A stretch of 64,000 nucleotides of DNA from positions 1,736,001-1,800,000 of the forward strand of contig NZ_CP058627.1 in NCBI RefSeq assembly GCF_013403565.1, in the 5' to 3' direction. Shown piece by piece: positions 32,443 to 41,424 of this stretch. This DNA is from Chitinibacter bivalviorum. Its GTDB lineage: Bacteria; Pseudomonadota; Gammaproteobacteria; Burkholderiales; Chitinibacteraceae. Below the pieces are notes generated by a model. That model saw nothing but the letters and a program-made list of their open reading frames with translations, was not told the origin of the DNA and ran no database searches. Numbering within the stretch: the first letter of the stretch is position 1; each line of letters opens with the position of its first letter. The position numbers and the translations under genes were made by a program.

Positions 32443-33510
32443 TCATTCAAACACCGGCGCAAACGCCTGCTCGATGGCAGCCAGATCTAATGACTCAATA
32501 CTTGCTTCGCGCCAGCGGTGTGGCTGATTGCGATCAAATAGCGTGGCGTAAATACCCGCTTGGAAATCACCATAACGCAGTGCACAGGCAGCCATTTGCG
32601 TTTCCAATGCCACCGTTTCAGCCAGCGTTTTATCAGCGCAGATGTCTTGCAAGCGCCAGCTAAGGTACAAGGATGTGGGCGAGGCTTTGTGCATACGTTG
32701 GGCCACATGCCCTAAATAATCGCAGGTATGACCTGCAAGATCTTTTAAATATTGAACTGCAGATAGATACCCACCACTGGCAGCTAGCTCAAACTCGCCC
32801 TGATGGGATAAAAGTTGGGGCTCGATGGCACAGCTCGGCACCGCAATGGACGACAGATATTGAGCCAATCGCTGATGATCCGCCGTGTCACCTTGCCAAT
32901 CTAAGCCCGCCAGCTCCAACAGCGTCTGGTGCCGGCGCTCATCGGGCAAGAGCCATTGCGCCGCGCCCAATGCTAGCGCGTCTGCCGCGTTCATCGCAGC
33001 CCCCGAGAGAGCCAAAAAGCGGCCAGCGCTCCCCATTTGCGGTAGCCACCAACTGGCGGCCACATCGGGAAATAGCCCAATACCCGTTTCTGGCATGGCC
33101 AAACGGCTTGTTGGGGTCACGATGCGATGACTCGCGGCTGAAAATAAGCCCCATCCGCCGCCCATCACAATGCCGTGCCCCCACGCCAGCACCGGCTTGG
33201 GATATTCGCGGATCGTTTGGCAGAGGCGGTATTCTTCGGCAAAAAAAGCATCGCCTTCGCCGATGGCCCCAGCGCTGGTCATCGCGTGATACAGCGCTTT
33301 CAAATCACCGCCGGCACAAAACCCGCGTTCACCCGCACCAATCAAGACGATCGCGACCAACTGCGCATCATGCTCCCACGCGGCGAGGGCGGCGGCCATT
33401 TGTCGCACCATCGCCAAATTTTGGGCGTTAATCCGCTCGGGCGCGCTCAGCGCCAAACAGCCAATCTGCGCCCCGCAGCTCGTATTGATGGTTGAAACAT
33501 GAACGGTCAT
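32443..33510 (-). CDS. Enoyl-CoA hydratase/isomerase family protein, 3-hydroxyisobutyryl-CoA hydrolase-like
   Basis: The 355 residues form a crotonase fold. The oxyanion-hole block is IGAGERGFCAGGDLKALYH (about 57-75), followed by GHGIVMGGGWGLFSAASHRI and the family-specific PETGIGLFPDVAASWWLPQM. Length and the PDV motif fit 3-hydroxyisobutyryl-CoA hydrolase of valine breakdown rather than a short enoyl-CoA hydratase. No other valine catabolism gene is nearby, so the substrate is inferred from family only. It is divergent from the M14-type peptidase gene. Confidence 0.85.
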   Translation of the reverse strand: MTVHVSTINTSCGAQIGCLALSAPERINAQNLAMVRQMAAALAAWEHDAQLVAIVLIGAGERGFCAGGDLKALYHAMTSAGAIGEGDAFFAEEYRLCQTIREYPKPVLAWGHGIVMGGGWGLFSAASHRIVTPTSRLAMPETGIGLFPDVAASWWLPQMGSAGRFLALSGAAMNAADALALGAAQWLLPDERRHQTLLELAGLDWQGDTADHQRLAQYLSSIAVPSCAIEPQLLSHQGEFELAASGGYLSAVQYLKDLAGHTCDYLGHVAQRMHKASPTSLYLSWRLQDICADKTLAETVALETQMAACALRYGDFQAGIYATLFDRNQPHRWREASIESLDLAAIEQAFAPVFE

Positions 33511-33654
33511 TCACGACTCCTGCCGAAAGGATATGCGGGCATTTAGCCTGATCCGGCCAAGGCGCAGCAAGCAGTAATTTCCTTTATAGCGGCTGTAACA
33601 TAAGTAGGACGATGCTGACCTATAGTGGGGAAAATAACCCGCTTGAGCATAGGT

Positions 33655-34674
33655 ATGAATGCGCAGCATGATTTAACAGAATTAGCCGAGCTCGAAGCAA
33701 TCATCGCCCAAGCGCCATCTTGGCTATCGGTGCAACAACATGGTGTGATTCACGCCCAAACTCATCAATATCCTTTGTATAGCTTAAGTTTAGGCAGCCC
33801 TGCTGCCGATGCGCCCGTGCTGGGTTTTTTTGGCGGCGTCCATGGCCTTGAGCGCATCGGCAGTCAGATCTTGCTCGCTTTGCTGCAAAGCCTGCTGGTG
33901 CGCATGGAATGGGATAGCAGCCTGCAGCACAAACTCCAAAAGATGCGCATTGTGTTTATGCCGCTGATCAATCCTGCTGGCATGGTCAAAGGCTGGCGCA
34001 GTAATGGCGATGGCATTGATCTGATGCGCAATGCGCCAGTCGAAGCAAGCCAGCGTCCCGCCTTGCTCGTGGGCGGGCATCGGATAAGTCGCCACTTGCC
34101 TTGGTATCGGGGGAGCGCCGATGGCGATATGGCACCAGAAAATCAGGCTTTGTGTGAAGTCGTGCGCGAGCAGTTATTGTCTGCGCCATTGAGTATCGCG
34201 CTCGATTGCCATTCGGGTTTTGGCTTGCGCGATCGGGTCTGGTTTCCCTATGCACACACGCATGAGCCGATCACTCATTTGCCCGATGTCCATGCGCTGG
34301 CACATTTGTTTCAACGTAGCTATCCAAATCACCCCTACGTAATCGAGCCGCAGGCGCGGCAATACCTGACCCACGGCGATATCTGGGATTATTTATATTT
34401 GCAGCACAGCCAAAGCAGCCAGCGCATCTTTTTGCCGCTCACCCTTGAGCTCGGCTCTTGGTTGTGGATTAAAAAAAACCCGCGCCAGATGCTGTCCTTG
34501 GGCGGCTTATTCAATCCAATTGTGCCGCATCGCCAGCAAAGGGTATTGCGCAAGCATTTAATCTTGTTCGAATTTTTAATCCGTGCGGTGCATGATTATC
34601 AACATTGGCTGACGCAGCCAGACAATCGTGCCCAGCACCAGCAACTAGCGCTGCAACAGTGGTATCAGCCATGA
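33655..34674 (+). CDS. M14-family zinc carboxypeptidase-like protein
   Basis: From the ATG at 33655 the product has 339 residues; a GTG at 33625 would add ten. The zinc motif HxxE is seen in FFGGVHGLERIGSQ, followed by the substrate-binding INPAGMVKGWRSNGDGIDLMRN. A second zinc-ligand region is ALDCHSGFGLRDRVWFPYA, and LPLTLELGSW supplies the likely catalytic glutamate. This is the pattern of the M14 carboxypeptidase/succinylglutamate-desuccinylase superfamily. There is no signal peptide, so the enzyme is probably cytoplasmic. The stop overlaps the next start as ATGA, so the two products are translationally coupled. Confidence 0.8.
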   Translation: MNAQHDLTELAELEAIIAQAPSWLSVQQHGVIHAQTHQYPLYSLSLGSPAADAPVLGFFGGVHGLERIGSQILLALLQSLLVRMEWDSSLQHKLQKMRIVFMPLINPAGMVKGWRSNGDGIDLMRNAPVEASQRPALLVGGHRISRHLPWYRGSADGDMAPENQALCEVVREQLLSAPLSIALDCHSGFGLRDRVWFPYAHTHEPITHLPDVHALAHLFQRSYPNHPYVIEPQARQYLTHGDIWDYLYLQHSQSSQRIFLPLTLELGSWLWIKKNPRQMLSLGGLFNPIVPHRQQRVLRKHLILFEFLIRAVHDYQHWLTQPDNRAQHQQLALQQWYQP

Positions 34675-35465
34675 AAACATGGGTGCTATTACGCGGTCTG
34701 ATGCGCGAAACGCGGCATTGGGGGCATTTCGTCGATCAACTACAAACTCGTTTTCCGCAGGATCAGATTATTTGTATTGAATGGCCAGGCAATGGCCTGC
34801 TCCACCAGCAACAAAGCCTGACTTCAATTGGCGACATGGCAGAGTATGTGCAGCAAAGCCTGATTGAGAAAGGCATTGACGGGCCATACCATGTGATCGC
34901 TATTTCACTTGGCGCCATGGCGGCGATCGAATGGGCGCATCGCCACCCGCACTGCTTGGCCAGTTGTACGCTAATCAATACCAGTTTGCGTCGCTACAAC
35001 CCCATCCATCAGCGCTTGCGCTGGTCACAATGGCCAGTGCTCATCAGGCTTGCCTTACTAGCCCCCGCCGAACGTGAAGCCATGATCATGCGGCTCACGA
35101 GTCAGCGACAGCACGTGCCCCCCCTGCTGGCATGGCAAAATTATGCGCAGCAATACCCTATTAGCACGGCCAATGCATTGCGCCAGCTTTGGGCTGCCAG
35201 CCATTATCGTGCGCCGAGCTGCGCGCCAGCGGTGCCGCTGCTGATGCTCAATGCCTTGGGGGATCAACTGGTCGATCCGCGCTGCAGCGCGCAAATTGCC
35301 GCGCAATGGCAGGTACCGCTGCAAACGCATCCCGATGCAGGGCATGATTTGCCACTGGATGACGGGGAATGGGTACTGACGCAAATCGCGGCAACATTCT
35401 TCAATAAAACTGAAGATGCCAGTCAAAACTCTTTGCTATCCGAAGCGCAAATTCATGCTTTATGA
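34671..35465 (+). CDS. Alpha/beta hydrolase
   Basis: The ATG at 34671 overlaps the upstream stop. The 264 residues show the alpha/beta-hydrolase order: an HG-type loop at LLRGLMRETRHWG, the nucleophile elbow VIAISLGAMAAIEW (Ser in A-x-S-x-G), an acid in GDQLVDPR and a histidine in DAGHDLPLDD. Substrate is unknown. Coupling to the M14-type peptidase suggests a joint catabolic job. The GTTTGACATGATG-type alternative upstream start is not needed. Confidence 0.82.
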   Translation: MKTWVLLRGLMRETRHWGHFVDQLQTRFPQDQIICIEWPGNGLLHQQQSLTSIGDMAEYVQQSLIEKGIDGPYHVIAISLGAMAAIEWAHRHPHCLASCTLINTSLRRYNPIHQRLRWSQWPVLIRLALLAPAEREAMIMRLTSQRQHVPPLLAWQNYAQQYPISTANALRQLWAASHYRAPSCAPAVPLLMLNALGDQLVDPRCSAQIAAQWQVPLQTHPDAGHDLPLDDGEWVLTQIAATFFNKTEDASQNSLLSEAQIHAL

Positions 35466-35500
35466 TGAATGCAACTCACCAACCTGTAAGGGATCAAACC

Positions 35501-36040
35501 ATGAAAGTTTTGGCCATCTGCGGCAGTTTGCGCGAAAAATCGACCAATAAAGGCTTGCTGCGCTTTGCGCAAGCCAATGCGCCCGAAGGCATGGAAATTA
35601 CGATTGCCGATCTGAGCCAAGTACCTTTTTATAATGCTGATATCACCGAGCAACCTGCTGCGGTCAAAACCTTGTTAGCACAATTTGACGCGGCTGATGC
35701 ATTTATTTTTGGTGCCACCGAATACAATTATTCGATTGCCCCTGCGTTGAAAAACGCAATTGATTGGGCTTCTCGTGCTGAAGGCAACACATTACTTGGC
35801 GGCAAAGCGGCGGCGATTATGGGGGCGGCAGGTGGCATGGGCTCTTCGCGTTCGCAATATCACTTGCGTCAGGTTTGCACTTTTATCGACGTGCATCCAC
35901 TCAATAAGCCCGAAGTATTTGCCAATGCATTTGCCGGCACATTTGATGCCGATGGCAACCTGACCGATGAGAAAATTAAAGAGAATATTCGCCAACAATT
36001 GATCGCGCTGGCGGCCTGGTCAAAGAAAATTAGCGCCTAA
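35501..36040 (+). CDS. NAD(P)H-dependent FMN reductase
   Basis: The start is the ATG at 35501, because KVLAICGSLREKSTN is the N-terminal flavin-phosphate loop of this family; AAGGGATC precedes it. The 179 residues carry the flavodoxin-like fold, with GATEYNYSIAPALKNAIDWASR (isoalloxazine contact) and AAIMGAAGGMGSSRSQYHLRQV. The family reduces FMN, quinones or azo dyes. The stop codon TAA is part of the 8-bp target duplicated by the MITE at 36046, so the insertion left the protein intact. Confidence 0.92.
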   Translation: MKVLAICGSLREKSTNKGLLRFAQANAPEGMEITIADLSQVPFYNADITEQPAAVKTLLAQFDAADAFIFGATEYNYSIAPALKNAIDWASRAEGNTLLGGKAAAIMGAAGGMGSSRSQYHLRQVCTFIDVHPLNKPEVFANAFAGTFDADGNLTDEKIKENIRQQLIALAAWSKKISA

Positions 36041-36045
36041 CCAAG
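36038..36045. repeat. 8-bp target duplication, left copy
   Basis: TAACCAAG occurs immediately before the MITE (36038-36045) and immediately after it (36209-36216). The left copy contains the stop codon of the FMN reductase. Confidence 0.85.
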
Positions 36046-36208
36046 GGGCATGTTCAGATTATGTGTTGATATGAACAGTACTTGGTTTGACTAGGAAAAA
36101 CGATATTCGTAGGGTGGGTTAGGCTAAGCCGTAACCCACCGTTACGCTGCTTTTCTTTATGTCGCGTCACTACGATTCTTGTTATCAACACGTTATCTGA
36201 ACATGCCC
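36046..36208. mobile_element. MITE, short copy (163 bp)
   Basis: Terminal inverted repeats GGGCATGTTCAGATTATGTG and the complement of CGTTATCTGAACATGCCC bound a 163-bp non-coding element. It contains the internal palindromic motif GTAGGGTGGGTTAGG/CGTAACCCACC. It is inverted relative to the 195-bp copy at 48152 and lacks 32 internal bases of it. Perfect 8-bp duplications flank it. It encodes no transposase and must be mobilised in trans. Confidence 0.88.
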
Positions 36209-36217
36209 TAACCAAGT

Positions 36218-36267
36218 GGGGTATATCTACAAAATCTAATCAATTAAATGATTTTTGAGATATACCC
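36218..36267. repeat. Intergenic palindrome of the GGTAT/ATACC family, copy 4
   Basis: GGGGTATATC and GATATACCC are perfect end arms. The interior also pairs partly (ATCTAATCAATT against AATGATTTTT). It sits between the MITE target duplication and the bpt stop codon. Confidence 0.75.
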
Positions 36268-36268
36268 A

Positions 36269-36991
36269 TCAATCTAGCACAACCCACTCACCTTTTACCC
36301 GCCCCTCGATGGGGCGGTACTGGGTTTTGTAGGACATTTTGCGACAATCTTTGATCCAGTAGCCGAGATACACATAGGGCAAACCCAACTGTTTGGCCAA
36401 ACCCACTTGCCACAGCACGTTATACACGCCCAAACTGCGGCTGCTTAAATCGGGATCAAAGAAGGTATACACCGATGAAATACCATCATTGAGCTGGTCA
36501 ATCAGGCTCACCATCCGCACGACACCGTCTTCGATAAATTCGGCCAGGACGCTGGCGACATTACTTTTGAGCAAAAAACTCTCATATTGCTCGCGATTAT
36601 CCTGATCCATCCCACCACCCGCATGGCGCGACTGTTGATAACGCTGATAGAGCTGAAAATGCTCATCGCGAAAACTCAGCTCGATCAATCTGACTTTAAG
36701 ATTGTGGTTGCGCTGCTGCACTCGGCGCTGGGTACGATTGGGCTGAAATTGCGCGACGGGCAGGCGCACTGGCACACAGGCTTGGCAATGGTCACACCAC
36801 GGACGATAGACAAACTGACCGCTACGGCGAAATCCTTGCTCGACTAACTGGCTATAGACATCAGTGCCAATCAAATCAGAAGGCACGGCCACTTGCGAGC
36901 GCGCATACTGCTGATCCAGATAGCTACAGGGATAAGGAGCCGTTGCATAAAACTGGAGCTGGACCGTGTGCTTGCGAAAGGTATCGTTCAT
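36269..36991 (-). CDS. bpt: Aspartate/glutamate leucyltransferase (bacterial ATE1-like)
   Basis: Bpt attaches leucine from tRNA to N-terminal Asp/Glu of proteins, marking them for ClpAP via the N-end rule. The 240 residues have the ATE1 cysteine pattern YPCSYL in the N-terminus and [20 protein letters not shown], then [20 protein letters not shown] and the ending [22 protein letters not shown]. It lies 18 bp downstream of aat, the other N-end-rule transferase, in the same operon, which strongly supports the call. Confidence 0.94.
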   Translation of the reverse strand: MNDTFRKHTVQLQFYATAPYPCSYLDQQYARSQVAVPSDLIGTDVYSQLVEQGFRRSGQFVYRPWCDHCQACVPVRLPVAQFQPNRTQRRVQQRNHNLKVRLIELSFRDEHFQLYQRYQQSRHAGGGMDQDNREQYESFLLKSNVASVLAEFIEDGVVRMVSLIDQLNDGISSVYTFFDPDLSSRSLGVYNVLWQVGLAKQLGLPYVYLGYWIKDCRKMSYKTQYRPIEGRVKGEWVVLD

Positions 36992-37009
36992 ATTGGCCTC
37001 GCCTGTCGT

Positions 37010-37717
37010 CTACGATGGTTCACCTGTTGAATCATAGCGATAAGACCATGGGCCGAGCAGATCGTATTGGTCGATCAATTGCCCTAAATGCCTCATAAAC
37101 TGTTTACGCTCGATCTCTTTAGCGCCAAAGCGTGCCAGATGATCGGTGTACATCTGGCAATCAATCAGGCCAAATCCCTGTTCTTTAAGCCATCGTACCG
37201 CATGGACAAAGGCAATTTTAGAGGCATCAGCGCGTTTGGCGAACATAGATTCACCATAGAACATTTTTCCGATCGCCATGCCATAAAGCCCACCAACGAG
37301 CTCATCATCCATCCAGCATTCGAAACTATGCGCATAACCCGCCTCATGCAGCGCAAGGTAGGCCGACAGCATATCAGCAGAAATCCAAGTACCTGTTTCT
37401 GCGCCACGCGGTGCTGCACAGCCTTGCATGACCTCAGCAAACGCGGAGTCAAAAGTAATACGGTAGGCGCGATTACGAATGACCTTGTCCAATGATCGAT
37501 GCACATGCAAATCATCAGGAAATAGCACCATCCGCGGGCTCGGGCTCCACCACAAAATGGGTTCGCCCGGCATATACCACGGAAAGATCCCTTGCCGATA
37601 AGCCGCCAAAATGCGCCCTGGCGCCAAATCGCCCCCCGCCGCAAGCAAGCCGTTTGGCTCGGGCAAGGCTTGCTCTAACGGCGGAAACTGGTGGCGATGA
37701 TCAAGCCAAGGAATCAT
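37010..37717 (-). CDS. aat: Leucyl/phenylalanyl-tRNA--protein transferase
   Basis: Aat adds Leu or Phe to N-terminal Arg/Lys of proteins for the bacterial N-end rule. The 235 residues show PNGLLAAGGDLAPGRILAAYRQGIFPWY, ILWWSPSPRMVLFPDDLH, ETGTWISADMLSAYLALHEAGYAHSFE and GLIDCQMYTDHLARFGA, the full set of family motifs. It starts 8 bp after the fur stop codon and precedes bpt. The fur-aat-bpt arrangement suggests one transcript. Confidence 0.96.
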   Translation of the reverse strand: MIPWLDHRHQFPPLEQALPEPNGLLAAGGDLAPGRILAAYRQGIFPWYMPGEPILWWSPSPRMVLFPDDLHVHRSLDKVIRNRAYRITFDSAFAEVMQGCAAPRGAETGTWISADMLSAYLALHEAGYAHSFECWMDDELVGGLYGMAIGKMFYGESMFAKRADASKIAFVHAVRWLKEQGFGLIDCQMYTDHLARFGAKEIERKQFMRHLGQLIDQYDLLGPWSYRYDSTGEPS

Positions 37718-37725
37718 GACTTCAC

Positions 37726-38154
37726 TTATTTTTTATTCGTTTTAGTCTGGCAATCGGCGCATAAGCCATATAGATACATTTCATGCTCTTGAATTTGAAA
37801 GCCATGCTTTTCTGCAATGGCATCTTGGCGCGCTTCAATTTCAGGATCGTAGAATTCTTCCACTTTGCTGCATTTCACGCACACCAGATGATCGTGGTGC
37901 TCACCGTGATTGAGCTCAAATACCGATTTGCCCGTTTCAAAGTGATGGCGAACTAAGATACCAGCCTGCTCAAACTGCGTCAGAACGCGATATACCGTCG
38001 CTAAACCCACGTCGATTTCTTCGGCCAGCAACAGACGATAGACATCCTCAGCCGTTAAGTGACGCTCGGCGCTGGTTTCAAATAAATTAAGAATTTTCAA
38101 ACGAGGCCCGGTCGCCTTTAAACCCATACCTTTTAATTCAGCCGCTTTGCTCAT
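37726..38154 (-). CDS. fur: Ferric uptake regulator Fur
   Basis: Fur is the Fe2+-dependent repressor of iron genes. From the ATG at 38154 it has 142 residues ([21 protein letters not shown]); longer frames would run into bamE's promoter. It has the winged helix ([34 protein letters not shown]), the metal sites [23 protein letters not shown] and the CxxC zinc motif VKCSKVEE plus LCADC. Candidate Fur boxes are seen upstream of the DUF2325 gene at 59400-59433. It is divergent from bamE, the usual Neisseriales/betaproteobacterial arrangement. Confidence 0.96.
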   Translation of the reverse strand: MSKAAELKGMGLKATGPRLKILNLFETSAERHLTAEDVYRLLLAEEIDVGLATVYRVLTQFEQAGILVRHHFETGKSVFELNHGEHHDHLVCVKCSKVEEFYDPEIEARQDAIAEKHGFQIQEHEMYLYGLCADCQTKTNKK

Positions 38155-38257
38155 TTTAATTTTCCCACTTCCCAATATGTGCGGTGTTGGCGCAATACGG
38201 TTATCATATAGCGTTTCTCGGTGCCGCGCACCGACCCCAACAGTGAAGCGTACGAGC

Positions 38258-38731
38258 ATGAAGGCTAGAATTTTAACTGTAATCATCAGCGGCAGCCTGC
38301 TTTTATCGGGCTGCAGCGTAGTCAATTTTTTCACGCCCTATAAGCTCGATATTCCACAGGGCAATGAAATCACGATCGATCAAGTCGCCAAGCTCAAAGT
38401 CGGCATGTCACAAAATCAAGTACGATTTGTACTTGGCACCCCTTTGCTGGTAGACCCATTTCATCAAACTCAATGGGTTTATTTATCGCGTGACACGCGT
38501 GGCGATACGCTACTAGAAAGCAAGCGCCTCACGCTTTACTTCCAAGAAAACAGCTTGGTGAAATGGGAAGGTGACGCGCTACCAGAGCCGATTGAGCGTA
38601 TTGAGGCGAGGAAAGCTGATCCAGCACAAGTCAATGACACTAGCTCCAAGTCTAACAACACAGTCCCCAGCAATAGTGCAGCACCGAATGCTGAAACTGA
38701 AGTCAAACCACTGATTGATAAAGGATTTTAA
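38258..38731 (+). CDS. bamE: Outer membrane assembly lipoprotein BamE
   Basis: BamE is a lipoprotein partner of the beta-barrel assembly machine. The ATG at 38258 gives 157 residues with a type II signal peptide ending LLLSGCS. A SmpA/OmlA domain follows: [39 protein letters not shown]. The C-terminal 35 residues are a Ser/Asn-rich tail. It is divergent from fur (103 bp between starts), and its stop is immediately followed by dapB. Confidence 0.94.
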   Translation: MKARILTVIISGSLLLSGCSVVNFFTPYKLDIPQGNEITIDQVAKLKVGMSQNQVRFVLGTPLLVDPFHQTQWVYLSRDTRGDTLLESKRLTLYFQENSLVKWEGDALPEPIERIEARKADPAQVNDTSSKSNNTVPSNSAAPNAETEVKPLIDKGF

Positions 38732-39541
38732 ATGACGATGAAAATCGCCATTGCCGGTAGCAGCGGTCGTATGGGCCGCATGTTGATCGAAGCAGTAGTT
38801 AATGCACCTGATGCACAATTGTTTGCGGCGCTAGATCGCGTCGGTAGCGATAGCATCGGCACGGATGCGACGGCCTTTTTGGGCAAAAATAGCGGCGTAC
38901 TGATCAGCAGCGATTTAGCCGCACTAAATGGGGCTGACGTTATCATCGATTTCACTCGCCCTGAAGGTACGCTTGAACACCTTAAAGCCTGCCAAGAATA
39001 CGGCGTGAATATGATTATTGGCACCACGGGGTTTGATGAAGCCGGTCGCGCCGCAGTAAAAGCGGGCAGCGAAAAAATCGCGATTGTGTCGGCGTACAAT
39101 ATGAGTGTTGGCGTCAATTTGGTTTTCAAACTACTGGAAATTGCGGCCGGCGTACTCAATCAAGGCTATGACGTCGAAATCGTTGAAATGCACCACAAGC
39201 ACAAAGTCGATGCGCCCTCTGGCACGGCCATTGCGATGGGTGAAGCGGTGACTAAAGCTTGGGATAAAGCATTAAAAGATGTGGCCGTTTGGTCGCGTGA
39301 AGGCATTACGGGCGAGCGCGAAGATGGCACGATCGGCTTTGCCACCCTACGCGGCGGCGATGTGATTGGGGATCATACGGTGGTTTTTGCCGGAGCTGGC
39401 GAGCGAGTTGAAGTCACCCACAAAGCGAGCAATCGCACCATTTATGCGCAAGGCAGCTTGCGTGCGGCACGTTTTCTGGCCAACAAAACCACCGGGCATT
39501 ATGATATGCAGGATGTATTGGGCCTTAAAAACATCACCTAA
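38732..39541 (+). CDS. dapB: 4-hydroxy-tetrahydrodipicolinate reductase
   Basis: DapB reduces hydroxy-tetrahydrodipicolinate in lysine and meso-diaminopimelate synthesis, feeding peptidoglycan. The 269 residues include the nucleotide-binding [40 protein letters not shown] and the substrate-binding signature [15 protein letters not shown]. It ends with the typical [16 protein letters not shown] lies before the ATG and the gene directly abuts bamE, so they form an operon. Confidence 0.97.
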   Translation: MTMKIAIAGSSGRMGRMLIEAVVNAPDAQLFAALDRVGSDSIGTDATAFLGKNSGVLISSDLAALNGADVIIDFTRPEGTLEHLKACQEYGVNMIIGTTGFDEAGRAAVKAGSEKIAIVSAYNMSVGVNLVFKLLEIAAGVLNQGYDVEIVEMHHKHKVDAPSGTAIAMGEAVTKAWDKALKDVAVWSREGITGEREDGTIGFATLRGGDVIGDHTVVFAGAGERVEVTHKASNRTIYAQGSLRAARFLANKTTGHYDMQDVLGLKNIT

Positions 39542-39580
39542 TGCCTTTGCCGCTGGCGAGCCCATCAGAAATTTGGCACG

Positions 39581-39614
39581 AAAAAAAAGCGAGGTCAGAT
39601 GGCCTCGCTTTTTA
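39581..39614 (+). terminator. dapB terminator
   Basis: AAAAAAAAGCGAGGTC, a short loop and GGCCTCGCTTTTT form a strong hairpin with a T-tract, 40 bp after the stop. Confidence 0.9.
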
Positions 39615-40083
39615 TTTACCCTGCAATGATGAATGAATAATCAGTCCTACCAAACACATCACATCAACTGCTGATTATCCGCCCTTTCCTGCCACATTAT
39701 CATTTCGTAGATCAAAAACCACTGCTACTAACTACGTCATATCACACTACATACAAAGTTAATCAAAACCACTTAACCTGACTACTGTATTGCGAAGATC
39801 TACGACCATGTTGCAAAGAACATCATTAAAGATCAACGAGGTGCCCGATCGACACCTCGTGGCTGGCTCGGTATTTAATTGATTGAGGCGAGTACTATGA
39901 CTGCCTTATACCGTACACCTTATGCTACGAGATCACAATTGATCAGGGTTTAGCCTTTGCGGCTGGGTACTAAAACGAACAGAAAACGCTTAAACAAATT
40001 TGGCCTCCTGTAATTTAGTTAGACAACAACACATCGAATCCAAAACTAGCCTCCTGTTTTGTTGCTGTAGTATTACTCTAGTC
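39615..40083. other. 470-bp region without a convincing gene
   Basis: Two things stand out. One is a perfect 8-bp-stem hairpin, ACGAGGTG/CACCTCGT (39836-39860), without a T-tract. The other is an 18-codon ORF (39897-39953, TALYRTPYATRSQLIRV) with GAGG nine bases upstream. A 9-bp direct repeat, GCCTCCTGT, occurs near 40003 and 40049. It could hold a small RNA or be a decayed gene; nothing is proven. Confidence 0.35.
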
Positions 40084-41253
40084 CTAAATATTCATTCCTG
40101 CAACATATCCCGACGACCAGGCCCATTGAAAATTGTAACCGCCCAGCCAGCCGGTCACATCGACGACCTCACCAATGAAATACAAGCCCGCGACATTGCG
40201 CGACATCATCGTCTTCGAGAGCAGCTCGTCGGTATCGACCCCACCGCGTGTGACCTCGGCTTTTTTGTAGCCAACCGTACCCGAGGGTTTGACCTGCCAA
40301 GCGTGCAGCTCCGCCTCTAAGCCTTGCAATACCTTAGGCGAGTATTGCTTCAAAGGTTTTATTTCACCTAGCTTTTGCAGCCATACCTGCACAAAACGTT
40401 TAGGCAACACATCCGAAAGTATCGTTGACAGTAGCGCTTCACGGCTGGCATTGGCAAAATAATCTTGCAAATCCAGATCAGGAATCAGATCAATTTCAAT
40501 CGTGTCGCCCGCCTGCCAATAGCTGGATATTTGCAAAATCGCAGGGCCAGAAACCCCTTTGTGCGTGAACAAAATCGCCTCGCGAAACTGTTGCGTTTTG
40601 CAGCTCACAATGGCATCTTCGATCGCGACACCCGCTAATTCAGCCCATAAATCTTCGGCTTGAAAGGTCAGCGGCACTAAAGCTGGCGCTTGCGGCACAA
40701 TTTTCAGGCCAAATTGCTTGGCGATTTCATAGCCCATCGGCGTTGCGCCGATTTGCGGAATCGACAATCCGCCCGACGCAATGACTAAGGATTGGCAATG
40801 CCAGGTTTCCTGGCTGGTTTCAACGATAAATCCACCCGACTCGCCCTGCGCCACGCTCAAGACGCTCGTGCCCATGCGCCAAATCACATCACCTTGCTCG
40901 ACCTCGTCTTTGAGCATTTGAATAATGCCTTCTGAGTTTTGATCGCAAAATAATTGCCCCAGCGTTTTCTCATGAAAACTCAGCCCGTGCTTGTACACCA
41001 TCGCAATAAAATCGTGCTGGGTATATTGCTTGAGCGCCGACTTCACAAAGTGCGGGTTGTTCGAGAGATAGCAATCAGGGTGAATATTCAGATTCGTGAA
41101 ATTGCAGCGCCCACCGCCAGAAATACGGATTTTCTCGGCCAGCTTGGTGCTGTGATCGACCAGAACCACGCGTCGGCCACGCTGGCCCGCCGTTGCGGCG
41201 CACATCAAACCGGCGGCGCCCGCGCCAATAATCACTACATCCGTTTCTTGCAT
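40084..41253 (-). CDS. HI0933-like FAD-dependent oxidoreductase
   Basis: This 389-residue flavoprotein begins with the dinucleotide-binding VVIIGAGAAGLMCAATAGQRG. It continues with the family motif KIRISGGGRCNFTN and a middle beta-rich domain, then LVIASGGLSIPQIGATPMGYEIA. It closes with EVTRGGVDTDELLSKTMMSR, LYFIGEVVDVTGWLGGYNFQWAWSSGYVAG. The arrangement is that of the YhiN/HI0933/BaiN family, whose physiological substrate is generally unknown. It is monocistronic and divergent from the HAD gene. Confidence 0.92.
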   Translation of the reverse strand: MQETDVVIIGAGAAGLMCAATAGQRGRRVVLVDHSTKLAEKIRISGGGRCNFTNLNIHPDCYLSNNPHFVKSALKQYTQHDFIAMVYKHGLSFHEKTLGQLFCDQNSEGIIQMLKDEVEQGDVIWRMGTSVLSVAQGESGGFIVETSQETWHCQSLVIASGGLSIPQIGATPMGYEIAKQFGLKIVPQAPALVPLTFQAEDLWAELAGVAIEDAIVSCKTQQFREAILFTHKGVSGPAILQISSYWQAGDTIEIDLIPDLDLQDYFANASREALLSTILSDVLPKRFVQVWLQKLGEIKPLKQYSPKVLQGLEAELHAWQVKPSGTVGYKKAEVTRGGVDTDELLSKTMMSRNVAGLYFIGEVVDVTGWLGGYNFQWAWSSGYVAGMNI

Positions 41254-41424
41254 TCTTTACCCCTCAGAAGGCGACTATTGTACCTCTAAGCGCGCAGCAC
41301 AGGCTTTTGCGTTGTACAGCCAATCTGAGTCGCGAGTAAGGTCAAACCCCATTGGCATTATTACAGCGACAATCTACTGTCGCGCTAGCGTAAAATAGCA
41401 GGACTTATTCTGTGGGAGCACCCA

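Noticed and set aside
32673..33431. 252-codon frame antisense to the hydroxyisobutyryl-CoA hydrolase-like gene
   Set aside because: It is Pro/Arg/His-rich and a shadow of a clear crotonase-fold gene.
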